Shown here in pieces: positions 38,169-47,086 of a DNA stretch of 64,000 nt. Numbering within the stretch: the first letter of the stretch is position 1; every line of letters starts with the position of its first letter. A program made the position numbers and the translations under genes. This DNA comes from Rhodospirillales bacterium Ga0074136 (GTDB lineage Bacteria > Pseudomonadota > Alphaproteobacteria > Acetobacterales > Acetobacteraceae): positions 1-64,000 of the forward strand of contig LNEW01000162.1 in assembly GCA_001464375.1 (NCBI GenBank), read 5' to 3'. The notes under the pieces are model-generated. The model was given only the letters and a program-made list of their open reading frames with translations. It searched no databases and was not told the origin of the DNA.

Positions 38169-38558
38169 ATGACCGGGTCCGAGGACATCGCCGCCGCCCG
38201 CGCCGCCATGGATGGCTTCATGGCGGCGCTGAACGCCGAGGACGCGGACGCGATCCGCACGCGCTGGTTCCACTTCCCGCATGTGCGCTTCCACAGCGGC
38301 CGCGTGACGGTGTTCGAAACGCCACAGGACTACGCCTCGATCGTGCTTTCGCGCACCGGGCAGGCGGCGGAATGGGCGCGCAGTGCCTGGGACACCGTCG
38401 AATGCATCGATGCCGGCCCCGGCAAGGTGCATTTCCGCGTGCAGTTCAGCCGGTATCGCGCCGACGGATCGCTGATCGGGTCGTACCGATCCTTCTACAT
38501 CGTGACGCGCAAGGACAGCCGCTGGGCGATCCAGGGCCGGTCGTCCTGGGCGGAGTAG
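38169..38558 (+). CDS. NTF2/SnoaL-like hypothetical protein
   Basis: MTGSEDIAAARAAMDGFMAALNAEDADAIRTRWFHFPHVRFHSGRVTVFETPQDY...RVQFSRYRADGSLIGSYRSFYIVTRKDSRWAIQGRSSW. Confidence 0.85.
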   Translation: MTGSEDIAAARAAMDGFMAALNAEDADAIRTRWFHFPHVRFHSGRVTVFETPQDYASIVLSRTGQAAEWARSAWDTVECIDAGPGKVHFRVQFSRYRADGSLIGSYRSFYIVTRKDSRWAIQGRSSWAE

Positions 38559-38562
38559 CCGA

Positions 38563-39411
38563 TCAGTCGGGCACCAGCCGCGTCACGCGCGAGGGCGCCT
38601 GCTCGCTGAGGAAGATGCACCCATCCGGCGCGTGCCACATCCCATGCGCGCCGTTCAGCACCGGCCGGCAGCGCCCGACGATCGCGCCATCCTTCGACAG
38701 CAGCGACAGCTGCGGCACCTGGTCGGTCACGTACAGCCCGCCATCGGGCCCGCCATGCACGCTCATCGGCTTGTGGTTGCCCCGCCAATCCGCCAGCCAA
38801 ACGCCATCGGGCGTGAAGACCTGGACGCGGTTGTTCTCGCGGTCGGCCACCGTCACGCGGCCATCGGGCAGCACCCAGACCGAATGCGGCGTGGAGAATT
38901 CGCCGGGCCCCGTGCCCTCCCGCCCCCAGCGGCCGATCGGCGTGCCTTCGGCACTGAAGCGGTGCACCACGGACGCCGCGTAGCCATCCGCGACATAGAT
39001 GCTGCCATCGGGGCCGAAGGCGACGTCGCAGGGTGCGTTGAAGGGTTCGCCCGGCGCGTGGCGCTTGCCGATGCCGCCCAGGCGCTTGCCCTCGGCGGAG
39101 AAGATGATGACCTGCTGCGCGTCGCGGTCGACCACGAAGACCCGGCCATCGGGATGCACGGACAGCATGTGCCCATCCGCCACCTCCGACCCGCCCCAGG
39201 CGGCGATGCGCCGCCCATCCGGCGCGAGCACGACAACCGCCGGCGCTTCGGGGTCGGTCATCGGGTCCTGACGCAATTGGACATAGACGCGGCCCTGCGC
39301 ATCGCAGGCCACGTCGCTCGGCACGCCCTGGCCGGTTGGCACCTCGCCCCAGGGGCGTTCGACGCGATAGGTCGTGGCGCCGAGGCGGACACGGAGCTGG
39401 TGGCGGGGCAT
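38563..39411 (-). CDS. NHL-repeat / six-bladed beta-propeller protein (peptidyl-alpha-hydroxyglycine lyase-like)
   Basis: Repeats of DGRVFVVDRD..QVIIFSAEGK, PDGSIYVADGYAASVVHRFSAEG, PDGRVTVADRENNRVQVFTPDG. Confidence 0.93.
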   Translation of the reverse strand: MPRHQLRVRLGATTYRVERPWGEVPTGQGVPSDVACDAQGRVYVQLRQDPMTDPEAPAVVVLAPDGRRIAAWGGSEVADGHMLSVHPDGRVFVVDRDAQQVIIFSAEGKRLGGIGKRHAPGEPFNAPCDVAFGPDGSIYVADGYAASVVHRFSAEGTPIGRWGREGTGPGEFSTPHSVWVLPDGRVTVADRENNRVQVFTPDGVWLADWRGNHKPMSVHGGPDGGLYVTDQVPQLSLLSKDGAIVGRCRPVLNGAHGMWHAPDGCIFLSEQAPSRVTRLVPD

Positions 39412-39556
39412 GGGCGGATCTCCTCGGCGGACCGGTAGCCTGCCGCCGCGCCGGCCCGCGGGCAACTGCCTGCGGGCGCGGACCATGACGGTGTGCTGGC
39501 GCATGTTCAGCGACCGCGAAACTGCGCTAGCCTCCGCGCAACCCGGGAGATCGACC

Positions 39557-40324
39557 TTGACCAATCCCCTTGCCGCCCTCGGTGCCCTGCTGGGGCTTGT
39601 CCTGCTCACCGGCTGCGACCAGGCCGCGGGTGTGGCCGGCGGTGCCGCCGGGCGCGCGGCCTCCGGCGCGGTCGCGGGCGCCGTCGCCGGGCCGGCCGGC
39701 CAGGTCGCCGGTGCGGCGGCCGGTGCAGCCGCCACCCCGGCGGCGGAGCGCCTCGCGCGCATGACCGCCGCCGCCGGGCAGAATGCCTGGGAGAGCATCG
39801 CCGGCGAGGACATCCCGGCCTGCACGGGCGCCGCCGACAAGGATTGCGCCGAGGCCCAGGCGTTGCGCGCGCGCGCCTGCCGCCGCCAGGCCGCATCGGC
39901 TCCCGCCGACCAGCGCGCCCGCTACCGTGACTGTGCCGTCTCGGCCGGCCAGGCGGCGCTGGCCGCCGGCGGGGCCAATACCGCGGCGCAGCGCAATGGC
40001 TGGCGCGAGGAACTGCTCGCCGCGCTGTACGACCGCCGCGCCGTCACGCCGCGCGCCAGCATCTGCCCCGACAACGACCTGATGCGCGCCGAGGCCGACA
40101 CGCTGCTGCGCGACGCGCCGGGCAATGCCAGCGCACGCTTCCACGGCGGCAGCGCGCGGCTGATGGGCGTGGCGGTTTCCTGCGCCGCCGACGACCAGCG
40201 CTGCCCGGACCTGGCGCAGGCGGCGCGGCTGCTCAGCCCGCCGCAGGCCGACCAGCGCTGGACGCAGACACTCGAAGGCGTGCGCACGCAGCAGCGCGTC
40301 ATCGTGGGCTGCCCGGAGGGCTGA
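39557..40324 (+). CDS. Putative glycine-zipper-like lipoprotein
   Basis: TTG start gives MTNPLAALGALLGLVLLTGC (lipobox) followed by GVAGGAAGRAASGAVAGAVAGPAGQVAGAAAGAAA. Confidence 0.7.
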   Translation: MTNPLAALGALLGLVLLTGCDQAAGVAGGAAGRAASGAVAGAVAGPAGQVAGAAAGAAATPAAERLARMTAAAGQNAWESIAGEDIPACTGAADKDCAEAQALRARACRRQAASAPADQRARYRDCAVSAGQAALAAGGANTAAQRNGWREELLAALYDRRAVTPRASICPDNDLMRAEADTLLRDAPGNASARFHGGSARLMGVAVSCAADDQRCPDLAQAARLLSPPQADQRWTQTLEGVRTQQRVIVGCPEG

Positions 40325-40326
40325 CG

Positions 40327-40353
40327 CCGGCGGTCGAACGGGTCGACCGCCGG
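40327..40353. terminator. Terminator-like hairpin between convergent genes
   Basis: Perfect 11-bp stem ccggcggtcga / tcgaccgccgg, loop acggg, then tacgtattcttt on the + strand. Confidence 0.65.
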
Positions 40354-40465
40354 TACGTATTCTTTGCAACGCCCCGCACGTCGGGCTGCCAGCGGCACCC
40401 CGTAGCGCGCGTGCCGCCGGGATGGGCGCGCCGACCATCGCAGCCGGCGGCCCCGCTCCGTCCGT

Positions 40466-41446
40466 TCAGTCCACCCTGGCCCCGGACGCACGGATGATCG
40501 GCGCCAGCCGCGCTTCCTCGGCGGCGCGGAAATCCGCGATCTGTTCCGGCGTGGTCCACCATGCCGTCGCCCCCTGTTCGAGGTAGGCGCGCTTGAGGTC
40601 CTCCGATTCCAGCGCGCGGCGCGCCAGGGCGGAGATGCGCGCGACGACATCGCGCGGGATCCCGGCCGGGCCGCACAGGCAGGTCCAGGATGACATGTCG
40701 AAGCCTGGCAGCGATTCGGCGATGGCGGGCGTGTCCGGCACCACCGGGCTGCGCGCGCGCGACGTGACGCCGAGCGCGCGCACCCGCCCCTCCCGTGCCT
40801 GGGCCAGCGCGCCGGGGATGTTGTCGAAGATCATGTGCACGCGGCCGCCGATGATGTCCGGATAGGCGGCGGCACTGCCCCGATAGGGCACGTGGGTGAT
40901 CTCGACCCCCGCCATCGTGCGGAACAGCTCGCCCGAGATGTGCAATGTCGTGCCCGCGCCGGCGGACGCGTAGGCGTATTTTCCCGGATTGGCCTTCAGG
41001 TGCGCGATCAGCTCCGGCACGCTGCGCGCCGGGATGTCGTTGTTCACCACCAGCAGGTTGGGCAGCTGCCACATGGCGGTGGTGAAGGTGAAGTCGCGAT
41101 GCGGGTCGAAGGGCAGGCGGGCATAGAGCGTGGGGGCGATGGCGTGGGTCGCGATGCCGCCGAGGCCCAGCGTGTAGCCGTCCGGCGCCGATTGCGCGAT
41201 CGCGAGGTTGCCGACGACCCCGCCCGAACCGGTCCGGTTCTCGACCACGAATTGCTGGCCGGACAATTCCGCCATCTTCTGGCAGATCTGGCGCGACAGC
41301 GTGTCGGTCGGCCCGCCGGCGGTATAGGGGTTGATGTAGCGGACCGGGCGCGCCGGCCAGGCCTCCTGCGCGGCGGCAAGGCGGGGCGCGGCGAGCCCGC
41401 CGGCGGCGGCAAGCACGGCGCGGCGGCGAATGGCGACAAGTCTCAT
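40466..41446 (-). CDS. Tripartite tricarboxylate transporter (Bug family) substrate-binding protein
   Basis: MRLVAIRRRAVLAAAGGLAAPRLAAAQEAWPARPVRYINPYTAGGPTDTLSRQICQKMAEL...VVENRTGSGGVVG...THVPYRGSAAAYPD. Confidence 0.94.
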   Translation of the reverse strand: MRLVAIRRRAVLAAAGGLAAPRLAAAQEAWPARPVRYINPYTAGGPTDTLSRQICQKMAELSGQQFVVENRTGSGGVVGNLAIAQSAPDGYTLGLGGIATHAIAPTLYARLPFDPHRDFTFTTAMWQLPNLLVVNNDIPARSVPELIAHLKANPGKYAYASAGAGTTLHISGELFRTMAGVEITHVPYRGSAAAYPDIIGGRVHMIFDNIPGALAQAREGRVRALGVTSRARSPVVPDTPAIAESLPGFDMSSWTCLCGPAGIPRDVVARISALARRALESEDLKRAYLEQGATAWWTTPEQIADFRAAEEARLAPIIRASGARVD

Positions 41447-41634
41447 GCGGCGTCCCTCTCCCTGGCGGCCGCCTTTCGCGGGGCCGTTCCACCGCCAGCC
41501 TAGGCGCCCGCGGCCCTGCGGCGCGAGCATCTTCGCCGGTCACCCCCGTGCCGTTTGCCGCCCTACCGCCCCGCGTGCTAACCGCGCCGCGATTGTATGG
41601 CGTGCTCGCCGCGTCCGCTACGAAAGGCCCCGAC

Positions 41635-42156
41635 ATGTCCGACCAGCAGATCCCCCCGGCCCCACCGGGCGCCCCCGGGGCCGCAAATGGCGGCGCCCCC
41701 CCGGGCACCGGCCCCGTGGTCCTGAACCTGCAGTTCACCAAGGACCTCAGCTTCGAGGTTCCCGGCGCGCCCGAGATCTACCTGACCATGCGCGAGGCGC
41801 CGCAGATCAACATCGCCCTCGATGTCCAGGCGCGCCGCCTGCAGGAAGGCCAGGAGACTTATGAGATCTCCCTGAACATCCGCGCCGATGCCAAGACCAC
41901 CGCCGGCGCCACCGCCTTCATCGCCGAGCTGGTCTATTGCGGCATCTTCACCCTGAACGGGGTGCCGGCGGAGATGATGGAACCCGTGCTGCTGGTGGAA
42001 TGCCCACGGCTGCTGTTCCCCTTCGCGCGTAACATCCTGGCCGACATCACGCGCGACGGGGGCTTCCCGCCCGTGCTGCTGGCGCCGATCGACTTCGTGC
42101 AACTGTGGCAGCAGCGCCGCGGCCAGCCATCCTCGGCCCCCGTGGCGAATGCCTGA
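41635..42156 (+). CDS. secB: Protein-export chaperone SecB
   Basis: LNLQFTKDLSFEVPGAPEIY... ELVYCGIFTLNGVPAEMMEPVLLVECPRLLFPFARNILADITRDGGFPPVLLAPIDFVQLW. Confidence 0.97.
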   Translation: MSDQQIPPAPPGAPGAANGGAPPGTGPVVLNLQFTKDLSFEVPGAPEIYLTMREAPQINIALDVQARRLQEGQETYEISLNIRADAKTTAGATAFIAELVYCGIFTLNGVPAEMMEPVLLVECPRLLFPFARNILADITRDGGFPPVLLAPIDFVQLWQQRRGQPSSAPVANA

Positions 42157-42193
42157 AGGGTCGCCGGGCCTTGACGCAGGCGCCGGGCGGGGC

Positions 42194-43303
42194 ATGTCGG
42201 TCGCAGCCATGACCAAGCGCCGCGTCGCCATCGTGCTGTTCAACCTGGGTGGCCCCGACCGCCCGGAGAGCGTGCGCCCGTTCCTGGTCAACCTGTTCAC
42301 CGACCCGGCCATCCTGCGCGTGCCGGGGTTCATCCGCCCCTGGCTCGGCCGGCTGATCGCCTGGCGGCGCACGAAGCCCGCCATGGAGAACTACGCCGTG
42401 ATCGGCGGCCGCTCCCCGCTGCTGGAGCTCACCGAGGAACAGGGCCGTTCCCTGGACGCGGCGCTGGCCGGCGACCCGGGGCTCGAGGTGCGGTCCTTCG
42501 TGGCGATGCGCTACTGGCACCCGCTGTCGGACGAAACAGCGAAGGCGGTGCAGGCCTGGGCACCGGACGAGGTCCTGCTATTCCCGCTCTATCCGCAGTT
42601 CTCGACCACGACCACGGGCAGTTCCATCGCCGCCTGGGATGATGCCTGCCGCAAGGCCGGGCTGTCGGTGCCCACCACCACGCTGTGCTGCTGGCATTCC
42701 GATGGCGGCTTCGCCGCGGCCACCGCGCGGCTGGTGCAGGACAGCTACGCGAAGGCGCGCGCGGAACTGCCGGCGGACGTGAAGCTGCGCATCCTGTTCT
42801 CGGCGCACGGCCTGCCCGAGAGCATCATCGCCGCCGGCGATCCGTACCAATGGCAGGTCGAGCGCACCGTCGCGGCGGTGGTGGAACGGCTCGACATCGG
42901 ACAGCTGGATCACATCGTCTGCTACCAGTCCCGCGTGACGCCGCAGAAGTGGATCGGCCCCTCCACCGAGGACGAGATCGAGCGTGCCGCCGAGGAGAAG
43001 GTCGCGATCCTGATCTGTCCCATCGCCTTCGTCTCCGAGCATTCGGAAACCCTGGTGGAGCTGGATGTGGAATACCGCGAGGAAGCCGACCACCTCGGCA
43101 TCCCCGGCTATTTCCGCGTGCCGGCGCAGAACAGCGACCCGGCCTTCATCGGGGCGCTGGCTGACCTGGCACGCGGCGCGCTGGGCTCCGGCCGGTCGCT
43201 GTGCTCCTTCGCGGGCGGGCGGCAATGCCCGAAGCAGCACGGCGACTGCCCGCACGCCAGGGCAAGCGCCGAGACGCGCGCGACGGTGCGGGAACCGGCG
43301 TGA
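42194..43303 (+). CDS. hemH: Ferrochelatase
   Basis: AIVLFNLGGPDRPESVRPFLVNLFTDPAIL...FSAHGLPESIIAAGDPYQWQVERT...CYQSRVTPQKWIGPSTEDEI; start could also be 42209. Confidence 0.96.
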   Translation: MSVAAMTKRRVAIVLFNLGGPDRPESVRPFLVNLFTDPAILRVPGFIRPWLGRLIAWRRTKPAMENYAVIGGRSPLLELTEEQGRSLDAALAGDPGLEVRSFVAMRYWHPLSDETAKAVQAWAPDEVLLFPLYPQFSTTTTGSSIAAWDDACRKAGLSVPTTTLCCWHSDGGFAAATARLVQDSYAKARAELPADVKLRILFSAHGLPESIIAAGDPYQWQVERTVAAVVERLDIGQLDHIVCYQSRVTPQKWIGPSTEDEIERAAEEKVAILICPIAFVSEHSETLVELDVEYREEADHLGIPGYFRVPAQNSDPAFIGALADLARGALGSGRSLCSFAGGRQCPKQHGDCPHARASAETRATVREPA

Positions 43304-43373
43304 CGCCGACGGCGGATGCCCCCTGCGCGCGGGCCTGCATCTCATCGGGCGGTGGGTCCGCGGAGCTGTGGGC

Positions 43374-44021
43374 GTGACCCGGCCGCGCGCCGTGTTGTTC
43401 GACTGCGACGGCGTGCTGGCGGACACCGAGATGATGGTGAACACGCTGGTCGCGGAGCAGCTCACCGCGCTGGGCTGGCCGATGACCGCGGCGCAGTCGC
43501 GCGAGACCTTCCTCGGGATGGCGCTGCCCGACATGGTGCCGCGCATCGAGGCGCGAATCGGCGCCTTGCCCGATGCCTGGGCCGAGGAGATCTCGACACT
43601 GATCGCGCATGAGATGACGCGTCGCACGCCGCCCATCCCCGGCGCGGCCGATGTGGTGCGCGCGGTGGCCGCGGCAGGCGTACCGGTGGCGGTCGCGTCG
43701 AACTCCGCGCGGGCCGAGCTGATGGCGAAGATGCGTTCGCTCGGCCTGGCGAGGGTCTTCGCCGATCGCGTGTTTTCCTTCGAGGATGTCGATCGCCCGA
43801 AGCCCTGGCCGGACATCTACCTGGCCGCCGCGGCGGCGTGCGGTGCCGCGCCGCGCGACTGCGTGGTGGTCGAGGACAGCGTGCCCGGCGTGCGCGCCGG
43901 GGTGGCGGCGGGCTGCCGGGTGCTGGGCTTCGCGCATGAAACGCCGCCGGGCGTGCTGCGCGCCCATGGCGCCGAGGTGTTCGCCGAGATGACCGCGCTG
44001 CCCGCCCTGCTGGGCCTGTAG
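43374..44021 (+). CDS. HAD family hydrolase (beta-phosphoglucomutase-like)
   Basis: GTG start; RAVLFDCDGVLADTEMMVN, VASNSARAEL, KPWPDIYLAAA, VVVEDSVPGVRAG. Confidence 0.93.
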   Translation: MTRPRAVLFDCDGVLADTEMMVNTLVAEQLTALGWPMTAAQSRETFLGMALPDMVPRIEARIGALPDAWAEEISTLIAHEMTRRTPPIPGAADVVRAVAAAGVPVAVASNSARAELMAKMRSLGLARVFADRVFSFEDVDRPKPWPDIYLAAAAACGAAPRDCVVVEDSVPGVRAGVAAGCRVLGFAHETPPGVLRAHGAEVFAEMTALPALLGL

Positions 44022-44046
44022 GCGACGGCCCCCGGGGGGACGGCGC

Positions 44047-44961
44047 CTACGGCGCCACCAGCGCCACCCACAGCGGCAACGTGACGATGGACAGGATGTG
44101 CTCCGTGGTGGTGATCGCCGCCATCAGCCGCGCGTCGCCGCCCAGCGCGCGCGCCATCACGTAGGACGTCGCCGCCGTCGGCAATGCCATGAACACCACC
44201 GCCACCGCGGTGGCGAGCGGCGGCAACCCCAGCAGCGTGCACAACGCCCAGGTCACCGCCGGCATCACGACCAGTTTCAGTACGCCGGTCGCCGCCTGGA
44301 CGCCGATGCGGTCGGAGAAGGATTGCATCGACAGCGCCGCCCCCACGCACAACAGCCCCAGGGCCACCGACGCGCGCCCGAGCGTCTGCACCGTCGGTGC
44401 CAGGCCCGCCGGCAACCCGCCCAGCGCCGCGATCCCGAAGCCGATCGCCACGGCCAGCAGCAGCGGGTTGAGCACCAACTGCCGCAGGATGGCCAGCGGC
44501 CGTGGCGGCCCGCGCGTGCCGTCGAAGGCGAAGGCCAGCGTGGTGACGGTCTGCACGAAGGGCACGATGATGCCGGTGGCGACCGCGCCGAAGCCGATGC
44601 CCTCGGCACCGAACAGCGATCCGACGATGGCGAAGCCCATGAGGTTGTTGAAGCGGATGCCGCCCTGCAGAACCGATGTCATGGCCGGATGCGGCAGCGC
44701 CAGCGCGCGCGACAGAATCAGCGCGATGACGGTGCCGAGTGCCAGCGCGCCCCAGATGGCCGCGGCGATGCGCCCGAGCGGCAGCGTGGCCAGGTCGAGC
44801 GGTGACAACGCCGCGACGATCAGCGATGGCAGCAGGACCCAGTAGATCAGGCGTTCCATGCCAGCCCAGACGGCATCGTCCCGCAGCAGGCGGCGCTTCA
44901 GCAGCGCCCCAAGGGCCAGCAGCGCGAAGGCCGGCACGAAGGCATCGAGCCAGGCGGTCAT
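44047..44961 (-). CDS. AEC family transporter (auxin efflux carrier-like)
   Basis: MTAWLDAFVPAFALLALGALLKRRLLRDDAVWAGMERLIYWVLLPSLIVAALSPLDLATLPLG. Confidence 0.92.
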   Translation of the reverse strand: MTAWLDAFVPAFALLALGALLKRRLLRDDAVWAGMERLIYWVLLPSLIVAALSPLDLATLPLGRIAAAIWGALALGTVIALILSRALALPHPAMTSVLQGGIRFNNLMGFAIVGSLFGAEGIGFGAVATGIIVPFVQTVTTLAFAFDGTRGPPRPLAILRQLVLNPLLLAVAIGFGIAALGGLPAGLAPTVQTLGRASVALGLLCVGAALSMQSFSDRIGVQAATGVLKLVVMPAVTWALCTLLGLPPLATAVAVVFMALPTAATSYVMARALGGDARLMAAITTTEHILSIVTLPLWVALVAP

Positions 44962-45015
44962 GGGCGGCGAGTCGCGCTGCCGCCCGCCATCGCCGGACGC
45001 CTCATGGCGCCAGCA

Positions 45016-45558
45016 TCACGCGCGCCGCCCCGGGTCGCCCCAGGGCAGGGTGGCCGGGGCTGTCGCGATCGCCGCCAGGCAGGCGGCCTCGGTGACGCCC
45101 TGCGCAACGCCATGCGACCGCGCCGCCGCATGGGCCACGACCAGCGCGCCACCCTGCGGGTACAGAACGACGTCGAGTCGGCAGGCGGCGGCCTCATACA
45201 GCCAGACCTCCGCTTCGCCCTCGGCGCGGCGCAGCGCCGGGTCGCCCAGCATGCGGCGCATCTGGTCGGCGCTGATGCCCATCAGCGCGGCGGCCCCCAC
45301 GGGCGGCGCGCTGCCGCGCTGGCGGGGTCCGGGCGCGATGGCGGCAGGCGTGGCGGCAGGCTGTGGCCCAGCCGCCGCGGGCGCGCCTGCTGCACCCGGG
45401 GCCACCGGACGTGGCTGCGACGCACCGCCCGCCATCGCCAGGCTCGCCTGGGTGGAGAACAGCGCCTGCTGCATCAGCGCCGCCGCTTCCTCCCCGCGGC
45501 CCGCGGTACAGCCGACGGCCAGAAGCGGCAGCAGCACGGCGGGGCGCAGACCGATCAT
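45016..45558 (-). CDS. Putative lipoprotein (SmpA-like C-terminal region)
   Basis: MIGLRPAVLLPLLAVGCTAG lipobox; GISADQMRRMLGDPALRRAEGEAEVWLYEAAACRLDVVLYPQGG. Confidence 0.78.
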   Translation of the reverse strand: MIGLRPAVLLPLLAVGCTAGRGEEAAALMQQALFSTQASLAMAGGASQPRPVAPGAAGAPAAAGPQPAATPAAIAPGPRQRGSAPPVGAAALMGISADQMRRMLGDPALRRAEGEAEVWLYEAAACRLDVVLYPQGGALVVAHAAARSHGVAQGVTEAACLAAIATAPATLPWGDPGRRA

Positions 45559-45580
45559 GGGGCGCGCCCGCGCCGGGTCG

Positions 45581-46237
45581 TCAGGCGTCGGCGGGCTCAG
45601 TGTTGCGGGACGGCGCGGGCACCGGCACCGGCGCCAGGCGCGGCGCGGAGGCGGCCGCGGCATCGCCGGTGATCATCTCCATCTTGCCGGAGAGCTGCCC
45701 GCCATCCTCGACCGACAGCCGGCGCGACCGCGCGATGCCGATGACGCGGCCGGTGGCCCGGATGGTCAGGCTGCCATTGACGGTCAGCGTGCCGTCGAAG
45801 ACGCCGGCGATCTCGGCATCCTCGACCTGGACCTCGCCCTTGAACACGCCCGAATGGCTGATCACCAGCTCGTGCGCCTGCAGCAGCTGGCTTTCCATGG
45901 TGCCTTCGATGACCAGCTTCTCGGCCTCGGTCACCGTGCCCTGCAGGCTGATGCCCTTGCCGATGATCATGGTGCGGCGTTCGGCGGCCTCGGTGCGGGC
46001 CGGGCCGCGCGCGGGGGCAGCGGGTGCGGCACCTGGCGCCGGCGGCACGCGCGCGACGCCAGCGGCGGCGGGCGCGGCGGTCGGCTTCGGCGCGGCCGGG
46101 CCGGACGCTGCGGCCGGCAGCGTCACGCCGGCCGGGCGGAACGGCGGCATCGCCAGGTCGGAATCACGCGACACCGGCACCGTCGCGGGTGTGGCTTCGG
46201 GCTGGCCCGTCTCATCCTTGCGGCGGAAGATCGACAT
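45581..46237 (-). CDS. Bactofilin (polymer-forming cytoskeletal protein)
   Basis: MIIGKGISLQGTVTEAEKLVIEGTMESQLLQAHELVISHSGVFKGEVQVEDAEIAGVFDGTLTVNGSLTIRATGRVIG. Confidence 0.93.
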   Translation of the reverse strand: MSIFRRKDETGQPEATPATVPVSRDSDLAMPPFRPAGVTLPAAASGPAAPKPTAAPAAAGVARVPPAPGAAPAAPARGPARTEAAERRTMIIGKGISLQGTVTEAEKLVIEGTMESQLLQAHELVISHSGVFKGEVQVEDAEIAGVFDGTLTVNGSLTIRATGRVIGIARSRRLSVEDGGQLSGKMEMITGDAAAASAPRLAPVPVPAPSRNTEPADA

Positions 46238-46343
46238 GTCGGTTCCCCTCGATTCCGGCTGTTGCGTTTGACCCACCGGGGCTAGCACGCGCTTCAAGCC
46301 GGCCACAACGCCGCAGCCCGGCTTATCCCCAGGATTCGCGCTA

Positions 46344-47000
46344 TCACGTGTTCGTGGAGCGTTGCAGCAGATGCACCGCCGCCGCGGTGCCGACCACCGG
46401 CACCAGAAGGTTGAGCAGCGGCACCAGCGCCATCGCCGCCAGCACCAGGCCCAGGGCCCAGCCCGACCAGCGCAGCCGGCGCCAGGCCTGGCGCGCCTGC
46501 GCGGTGTCCATGCGCAACAGCGCGGTTTGCTGCACCATCCCCGACCCCAGCGCGTGGGCGGAGACGACGATCGCCAGCACGAACCCCACCACCGGGACGA
46601 ACAGCAGCGGCAGCAACAGCAGCTGCAATGCCAGCAGCTTCAGCCCGAAGCGCAACCCGAAGGCGATCTGCGCGGCGATGGATGCACCCTGCGGCGGCGC
46701 GAGATGCGGGTAGTGCCGGCGCTCCACCGCGGCGGCGACGGGTTCCACCAGCTGCGCGGCGATCGCCGCCGCCACCGGCAGGAACAGCCACCAGGCCAGC
46801 ACCAGCGCCGCCAGCCCACCGCCGGCCTGCGCCAGCCAGGACAGCCAGCCCGTCCCGCCGGCCAGCCAGGCCGCGCCCTCGATGGCGCCCCAGGCCAGAA
46901 GGGCGATGGACAGCGCGGCGCCGAGCACGCCCCACAGCAGCGGGCGGCGGAAGGCGGGGTCGTTGAGCTGGGACAGCGCGAGGGCGACGGCACGGATCAT
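46344..47000 (-). CDS. EI24 domain-containing (CysZ-like) membrane protein
   Basis: MIRAVALALSQLNDPAFRRPLLWGVLGAALS... LLPLLFVPVVGFVLAIVVSAHALGSGM. Confidence 0.85.
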   Translation of the reverse strand: MIRAVALALSQLNDPAFRRPLLWGVLGAALSIALLAWGAIEGAAWLAGGTGWLSWLAQAGGGLAALVLAWWLFLPVAAAIAAQLVEPVAAAVERRHYPHLAPPQGASIAAQIAFGLRFGLKLLALQLLLLPLLFVPVVGFVLAIVVSAHALGSGMVQQTALLRMDTAQARQAWRRLRWSGWALGLVLAAMALVPLLNLLVPVVGTAAAVHLLQRSTNT

Positions 47001-47086
47001 GCGGTTTCATATCGGGCGGAACGCGCCGCAGCACGAGGGGCCGCGCACAGGTTCCCCGCGCCCGGCCGCTGCTCTAGACGGAGCGC

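Noticed and set aside
44018-44055. gtaggcg...cgcctac inverted repeat after the HAD gene
   Set aside because: Arms only 7 bp with a long loop in GC-rich sequence; too weak to call a terminator.
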